Positions 58,126 through 64,000 of a stretch of 64,000 bases of DNA are shown piece by piece (position 1 is the stretch's first letter; each line of letters begins with the position of its first letter). The translations under genes were made by a program, and so were the position numbers. The DNA comes from Streptomyces flavidovirens DSM 40150 (lineage in GTDB: Bacteria; Actinomycetota; Actinomycetes; Streptomycetales; Streptomycetaceae), in NCBI RefSeq assembly GCF_000429085.1, contig NZ_AUBE01000006.1, forward strand, positions 248,001-312,000. The letters are read 5' to 3'. The notes under the pieces are model-generated. The model was not told the DNA's origin, did not search any database, and was given only the letters and a program-made list of their open reading frames with translations.

Positions 58126-59106
58126 GTGAAGTCGGTCAAAGAACAGCGATCAGGGTTGCTGTACGGCATCGGCGCCTACGGGATGTGGGGCCTCGTCCCC
58201 CTCTTCTGGCCCCTCCTCAAGCCCGCTGGCGCGATGGAGATCCTGGCCCACCGCATGGTGTGGTCGCTCGCCGTCGTCGGCGTGGTGCTGGTGGCGGTAC
58301 GCCGGTGGGCGTGGGTCGGGGAGCTGGTCCGGCAGCCGCGCAAGCTCGGGCTCATCGCCGTCGCCGCGACGGTCATCACCGTCAACTGGGGGCTCTACAT
58401 CTGGGCCGTCAACAGCGGCCAGGTCGTCGAAGCGTCGCTCGGTTACTTCATCAACCCGCTGGTCACCATCGCCATGGGTGTCCTGCTGCTGAAGGAACGG
58501 CTGCGGCCCGCGCAGTGGGCGGCGGTCGGCGTCGGCTTCGCGGCGGTGCTCGTTTTGGCTGTCGGGTACGGGCGGCCGCCGTGGATCTCCCTGGTCCTGG
58601 CGTTCACGTTCGCGACGTACGGACTGGTCAAGAAGAAGGTCAACCTGGGTGGCGTGGAGTCGCTGGCCGCCGAGACCGCCATCCAGTTCCTGCCGGCGCT
58701 GGGCTACCTGCTGTGGATCGGGTCGCACGGGACCTTGGCCTTCGGCGCGCAGGGTGCCGGCCACGCGGCGCTGCTCGCCGCCACCGGTGTGGTGACCGCC
58801 GCGCCGCTGGTGTGCTTCGGGGCGGCGGCGATACGGGTGCCGTTGTCGACGCTCGGGTTGTTGCAGTACCTGGCGCCGGTCTTCCAGTTCGGGCTCGGCG
58901 TCCTGTACTTCCACGAGGCGATGCCGCCGGAGCGGTGGGCCGGCTTCTCGCTGGTCTGGGCGGCGCTGGCACTGCTGACGTGGGACGCGCTGCGGAACGC
59001 CCGGCGGGGCCGGACGGAGGCGGCGCGGCGGCTCGCGGCGGCGGGGGCGGGTGGTGCTGTGGGGGCGGGTTGCCCCCGGCCAGCATCCAGCCCCTCCGGC
59101 GTTTGA
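58126..59106 (+). CDS. rarD: EamA family transporter, RarD type
   Basis: 326 residues from GTG 58126 with GGGAGGG upstream. Ten membrane helices; RarD signature GIGAYGMWGLVPLFWPLLKP and EILAHRMVWSL. Exports unknown metabolites (chloramphenicol or amino acid-like in relatives). The last few residues and stop (SSPSGV, then TGA) are encoded by a dispersed Streptomyces repeat, so the C-terminus has been rewritten. Confidence 0.88.
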   Translation: MKSVKEQRSGLLYGIGAYGMWGLVPLFWPLLKPAGAMEILAHRMVWSLAVVGVVLVAVRRWAWVGELVRQPRKLGLIAVAATVITVNWGLYIWAVNSGQVVEASLGYFINPLVTIAMGVLLLKERLRPAQWAAVGVGFAAVLVLAVGYGRPPWISLVLAFTFATYGLVKKKVNLGGVESLAAETAIQFLPALGYLLWIGSHGTLAFGAQGAGHAALLAATGVVTAAPLVCFGAAAIRVPLSTLGLLQYLAPVFQFGLGVLYFHEAMPPERWAGFSLVWAALALLTWDALRNARRGRTEAARRLAAAGAGGAVGAGCPRPASSPSGV

Positions 59107-59132
59107 GGAGCGGGGCCTGGGGCGGCGCCCCA
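59088..59132. repeat. Dispersed Streptomyces repeat overlapping the rarD end
   Basis: CAGCCCCTCCGGCGTTTGAG then GAGCGGGGCCTGGGGCGG. The TGA in GTTTGAGGAG serves as the rarD stop codon. Same orientation relative to transcription as the copies after add. Confidence 0.85.
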
Positions 59133-59199
59133 GGTCGGGAAGGGGCGGGGTGGGGAAAAGGCCCCGCAGGGCCCATCCCGCAGGGCCCGCCACCCCCGC

Positions 59200-60645
59200 C
59201 TACGCCACCGGCACCGTGCCGGCGTTCGCCGCAACCGGGTCAGGGGTGGCCGCCCGTACGCCGCCCGTGCCGCGCCCCCGCAGGCCGAACGCCGTGAGTG
59301 CCGCGCCCGCGACCACCATCACCGCCGGTACCGCCAGCGCCGCCCGGAACGCGCTGAGGGTGGATTCCGGCGAGCCGTCGCCGTTCGCCGCCACCAGGCC
59401 GTACACCGCCGTCACCGCCGAGATCCCGACCGCGGAGCCGAACTGCGTCGCGGTCGCGAGCAGTCCGCCCGCCACGCCCTGCTCCTTCTCCTCGATGCCG
59501 TCCGTCGCGGCGATCGTGAGCGGCCCGTACGCCAGCGCGAACGCCGTACCCGTCAGGAACAGCGTCGGCAGCATCGCGGCGTACGACCAGTCGAGACCCA
59601 CCGGCAGGAACAGCACGTACGACACGATCGCCAGCACGAAGCCGCCGAAGATCACCCGCGCGTTGCCGAACCGGTTGACCAGGCGAGGGGTGAGCGTCGG
59701 TGCCAGCACCGCGTCCGCGCCCATGATCACCAGGGCCAGCGCCGTCTCCAGCGACGACCAGCCGCGCAGTTCCTGGAGGTAGAGCGTGACCATGAACTGG
59801 AAGCCGAAGAAGGAGCCGACGAAGAGCAGCGCACCCAGATCGGCACGGACCATCGACGCCTTGCGCAGGATTCCGAGCCGTACCAGCGGGGCGGGCGAGC
59901 GGCGCTCGATCGCCACGAATCCCGCCGCGAGCAGCAGCCCAGCGGCCACCACGGCGGCCGTGGTCCGCCAGCCGTCGAAGCCGTGCTCCAGCCGTACGAT
60001 CCCGTACGCCAGCAACAGCATCGCCCCGGCGGCCGTCACCGCACCGGCGAGGTCGAAGGAACCCCCGCCCCGGCGCCTCACCGGCCGCGCCTCCGCCGGG
60101 AGCAGCCGCAGCGCCGCGATCAGGATGAGCCCGCCCAGCAGCACCGGCGCGAAGAACACCCACCGCCACCCGAGCTGGGTCAAAAGTCCGCCGATGACCA
60201 GGCCGAGCGAGAAGCCGCCCGCAGCGGTGCCGGCGAAGACGAGCAGCGCCTTGTTGCGCTGCGGGCCCTCCTCGTACGAGGTGGTGATGATCGACATGGC
60301 CGCCGGAGTCATGAACGCCGCCGCCACCCCGGTCGCGAAGCGGGCGACGATCAGCATCCAGCCCTCGGTCGCGAATCCGCCCAGCGTGGAGAAGCCGAGG
60401 AAGATCGCCAGCCAGGTCAGGAACATCCGCCGTCTGCCGAGCAGGTCGGCCGCGCGGCCGCCGAGCAGGGTGAATCCGGCGTACCCGAGGACGTACGCGC
60501 TCATCACCCAGGCGGCGGTGCCGGTCGGCAGCTCCAGGTCGGACCTGATGGACGGCACGGCCACCGACAGCATGGCGACGTCGATGCCTTCGAGGAAGAT
60601 GGTGCCGCAGAGTACGAGCAGGAGTGCCCAGGCGCGTCGGGTCAT
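59200..60645 (-). CDS. MFS efflux transporter, DHA2-like
   Basis: 481 residues, 12-14 membrane helices. MFS motifs LGGRAADLLGRRRMFL (loop 2-3) and the motif-C-like GTAAGGFSLGLVIGG. Probably a proton-coupled drug or metabolite exporter. Divergent from, and likely controlled by, the HxlR regulator. Confidence 0.9.
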   Translation of the reverse strand: MTRRAWALLLVLCGTIFLEGIDVAMLSVAVPSIRSDLELPTGTAAWVMSAYVLGYAGFTLLGGRAADLLGRRRMFLTWLAIFLGFSTLGGFATEGWMLIVARFATGVAAAFMTPAAMSIITTSYEEGPQRNKALLVFAGTAAGGFSLGLVIGGLLTQLGWRWVFFAPVLLGGLILIAALRLLPAEARPVRRRGGGSFDLAGAVTAAGAMLLLAYGIVRLEHGFDGWRTTAAVVAAGLLLAAGFVAIERRSPAPLVRLGILRKASMVRADLGALLFVGSFFGFQFMVTLYLQELRGWSSLETALALVIMGADAVLAPTLTPRLVNRFGNARVIFGGFVLAIVSYVLFLPVGLDWSYAAMLPTLFLTGTAFALAYGPLTIAATDGIEEKEQGVAGGLLATATQFGSAVGISAVTAVYGLVAANGDGSPESTLSAFRAALAVPAVMVVAGAALTAFGLRGRGTGGVRAATPDPVAANAGTVPVA

Positions 60646-60664
60646 GAGTGGTGGCCCCTCACAT

Positions 60665-60694
60665 CACGTCAGGTGACGTCAGATGACGTCAGTT
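60665..60694. promoter_or_regulatory. Three tandem 10-bp operator repeats
   Basis: CACGTCAGGT, GACGTCAGAT, GACGTCAGTT in direct tandem at exactly one helical turn, just upstream of the MFS start and in the divergent intergenic space shared with the HxlR gene. Each holds the palindrome-like core TGACGTCA across units. Very likely a regulator-binding array. Confidence 0.7.
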
Positions 60695-60755
60695 ATCGGA
60701 ATGCCGGTCGGTTCTCTCTTGTAACCATTGGCATCCTGCGGCAGCATCACGACCT

Positions 60756-61247
60756 ATGGAAGAAGGCACTTTGAAGTCACCGAGTAACTGCGAAGTCACC
60801 GACTCCCAGGGGGCTTACGGCGACACCGACCCTTTCCAGTGGGACACCCGCGAGGACTGCGAGGTGCGCCAGATCCTCGACCGCGTCGCCGACAAGTGGT
60901 CGCTGCTCGTCATCGCGCTGCTCGACAGCCACGTACTGCGCTTCACCGAACTGCGGCGCAAGATCGACGGGATCAGCCAGCGCATGCTGACGGTGACGTT
61001 GCGTCAACTGGAGCGAGACGGGCTCGTCAAGCGCACGGTGCATCCGGTGGTGCCGCCGCGTGTGGAGTACGAACTCACGCCGCTCGGCGCCACGTTGCAC
61101 ACGACGATCCGCTCACTCGTCACGTGGACCGAGAAGCACCAGAACGAGATCGCGGCGGCCCGCGCCGACTACGACGCCCGCACGGCGGCCGACGACGAGG
61201 CAACTCCTGCGGCTCCGGCGGCAGTCGGCGCACCTTCCGCCCGCTGA
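60756..61247 (+). CDS. HxlR-type winged-helix regulator
   Basis: 163 residues. HxlR core CEVRQILDRVADKWSLLVIALL, LRFTELRRKIDGISQRMLTVTLRQLERDGLVKRTVHPVVPPRVEYELTPLG (described in parts), with the conserved cysteine before the helix (DCEVRQ) that could sense electrophiles or oxidants. Extra N- and C-terminal tails are low complexity. Its last 79 bases overlap the convergent CGNR gene. Confidence 0.9.
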   Translation: MEEGTLKSPSNCEVTDSQGAYGDTDPFQWDTREDCEVRQILDRVADKWSLLVIALLDSHVLRFTELRRKIDGISQRMLTVTLRQLERDGLVKRTVHPVVPPRVEYELTPLGATLHTTIRSLVTWTEKHQNEIAAARADYDARTAADDEATPAAPAAVGAPSAR

Positions 61248-61870
61248 CTCTCCCTCCCGCTCGCGCTCCGGCGGGCCCGGTGGGCGCGCGCCTTGTTGCG
61301 GTTCCCGCAGCGTTCCATCGCGCACCAGCGGCGGCGGCCGGGGCGCGAGGTGTCGACGAACAGCAGCGAGCAGTCGTGCGAGCCGCATGCGCGGATGCGG
61401 TGGGCGTACGGTCCGGTGAACAGGTCGATCGCGTCGCGGGCCACCGTCGACAGCAGCTTGTCCCCCGTGGCGCCCGGCGCCCACGCGCGTACGGCGCCCA
61501 CGCCCGCGCCCACGTCGATACGGGCGACCAGCGGCTCCCGCGCCGCCCGCGCGTTGACCACATCGAGGTCGCCCGCCGCCAGGGCCCGGCCGTGGGCCCG
61601 GTCGGCGGCCAGCCGGTGCAGCGCGTCCCGCAGGGCGCGCGCGTCCGCCAGCTCCCTCGCGCTCACCGCCAGGCCGAGCCCGCCCGGCAGCCGGCTCCGC
61701 GCCGCCCAGCGCACGAGATCGGCCGGCTCGTGCAAGACCTCGTACCGGGCGAGCAGGCCGGGGCCGCCGGTCGGGAGCAGCTCAAGGCAGAGGGCTCCCG
61801 GATCGAAGAGGTAGGGGCGGCCTTCCGGCGTACGCAGGGTCAGTCCCGGCGTTTCTGTCGCTGGCTCCAT
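61169..61870 (-). CDS. CGNR zinc-finger regulator
   Basis: 233 residues from ATG 61870. An N-terminal ABATE-like stress domain (LCLELLPTGGPGLLARYEVL, DLVRWAARSRL) and the C-terminal CGNR finger (CGSHDCSLLFVD, RRWCAMERCGNRNKARAHR). Predicted transcription factor. TATATT lies only a few bases upstream, so the mRNA may be leaderless. The Ala-rich last 25 residues overlap the HxlR gene. Confidence 0.87.
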   Translation of the reverse strand: MEPATETPGLTLRTPEGRPYLFDPGALCLELLPTGGPGLLARYEVLHEPADLVRWAARSRLPGGLGLAVSARELADARALRDALHRLAADRAHGRALAAGDLDVVNARAAREPLVARIDVGAGVGAVRAWAPGATGDKLLSTVARDAIDLFTGPYAHRIRACGSHDCSLLFVDTSRPGRRRWCAMERCGNRNKARAHRARRSASGRESQRAEGAPTAAGAAGVASSSAAVRAS

Positions 61871-61874
61871 CACG

Positions 61875-61893
61875 TAACCAATATAAATGGTTA
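61875..61893. promoter_or_regulatory. Inverted-repeat operator with back-to-back -10 elements
   Basis: TAACCA (61875-61880), 7-base AT-rich core, TGGTTA (61888-61893). The core gives TATATT on the minus strand and TATAAA on the plus strand, serving two divergent genes whose starts lie 5 and 3 bases from the arms. Both would be leaderless. A natural site for CGNR autoregulation. Confidence 0.65.
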
Positions 61894-61895
61894 GC

Positions 61896-62345
61896 ATGAC
61901 ACTGCACTGGAAGCTTGTCGTCGACGCCAACGACCCGCACCCGCAGGCCGATTTCTGGGCCGCTGCCCTCGGCTACGAGGTGGAGAACAACAGCGCGCTC
62001 ATCGAGCGCCTCATCGGCTTCGGCGCCGTACCGCAGGCTGCTGCGGTGGAGTCCCACGGCCGCCGCGCATGGCGTGATCTGGTCGCCGTCCGGCATCCGG
62101 ACGACCCGTACGACGAGGACAGCGGGGCGGGCCTCGGCCGCCGGATCCTCTTCCAGCGCGTACCGGAAAGGAAGACAGTCAAGAACCGGCTGCACATCGA
62201 CGTGCACAGCGAGCCGGGAACACGGGAGGCCGAAGTCGCCCGTCTGGAGACGCTGGGCGCCGCCGTCGCCCGTCGCGTGAAGGAGTCCGGAGGGGAGTGG
62301 GTGGTCATGACCGACCCCGAGGGCAACGAATTCTGCGTCCACTGA
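61896..62345 (+). CDS. VOC/glyoxalase-like domain protein
   Basis: 149 residues starting MTLHWKLVVDANDPHPQADF; an ATG three codons earlier falls inside the operator and is less likely. Glyoxalase-like fold with FWAAALGYEVE, NRLHIDVHSE and the C-terminal VVMTDPEGNEFCVH. Enzyme activity unknown. Divergent from the CGNR regulator and probably its target. Confidence 0.87.
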   Translation: MTLHWKLVVDANDPHPQADFWAAALGYEVENNSALIERLIGFGAVPQAAAVESHGRRAWRDLVAVRHPDDPYDEDSGAGLGRRILFQRVPERKTVKNRLHIDVHSEPGTREAEVARLETLGAAVARRVKESGGEWVVMTDPEGNEFCVH

Positions 62346-62436
62346 AGCCCTGAAGCTCTGGCTTGGCTCAAGTCGGGGTTGTTCTCCCCGGCCGGGCGGC
62401 ATGGTCGATTCACCGACTCGACCGACGGGGGATCTG

Positions 62437-64000
<1,564 letters not shown>

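Overview
The window is a high-GC actinobacterial chromosome segment, almost certainly from Streptomyces. Evidence: strong third-position GC bias in every real gene, many GTG and TTG starts, Streptomyces-type RpoB, EF-G and NusG termini, a nuoABCHIJKLMN cluster next to korAB, and the dispersed CCTCCGGCG-TTTGAGGAGCGGGG repeat typical of the genus. No CRISPR, insertion sequence, prophage or rRNA gene was seen.

Layout. (1) 1-6634: the S10 ribosomal-protein operon and the start of the spc operon, all on the minus strand, read from a strong promoter at 6606-6633. (2) 6763-10564: accessory genes (Rpn-type nuclease, secreted Excalibur protein, secreted PIG-L deacetylase). (3) 10678-15260: the str operon (rpsL, rpsG, fusA, tuf) with its own promoter; its leader carries a 27-nt element that also occurs in the S10 leader. 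(4) 15325-16797: a frameshifted hypothetical gene plus peptidoglycan-binding and holin-like genes. (5) 16874-29109: rpoC, rpoB, rplL, rplJ, rplA, rplK, nusG, secE and tRNA-Trp. (6) 29304-31669: aminotransferase and adenosine deaminase. (7) 32206-34746: tRNA-Thr, tRNA-Met, rpmG, two MaoC-type hydratases and murB on the minus strand. (8) 34959-41668: amidohydrolase, NAD(P)-binding protein, tRNA-Tyr, YajQ, an ogt-alkB DNA-repair pair, a permease, YccF and HtpX.

(9) 41813-57938 is the most interesting region: a ten-gene complex I-like operon (nuoA-B-C-H-I-J-K-L-M-N, minus strand) lacking nuoD, E, F and G. NuoC carries a roughly 340-residue disordered tail with tandem repeats exactly where the missing genes would sit. 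Divergent from it are a two-component system and a 2-oxoacid:ferredoxin oxidoreductase (korAB). Together they suggest a ferredoxin-fed, NADH-independent proton pump under its own regulation. (10) 58126-64000: RarD-type transporter, MFS exporter with divergent HxlR regulator, CGNR regulator with divergent glyoxalase-like gene, a small exported protein, and the start of a secreted M28 aminopeptidase cut by the window end.

Most of the window is conserved core. The parts that may be new are regulatory RNA and DNA elements (shared S10/str leader element, tandem 10-bp operator, inverted-repeat divergent promoter) and the incomplete complex I locus. Promoters, operators and leaders were called by eye.
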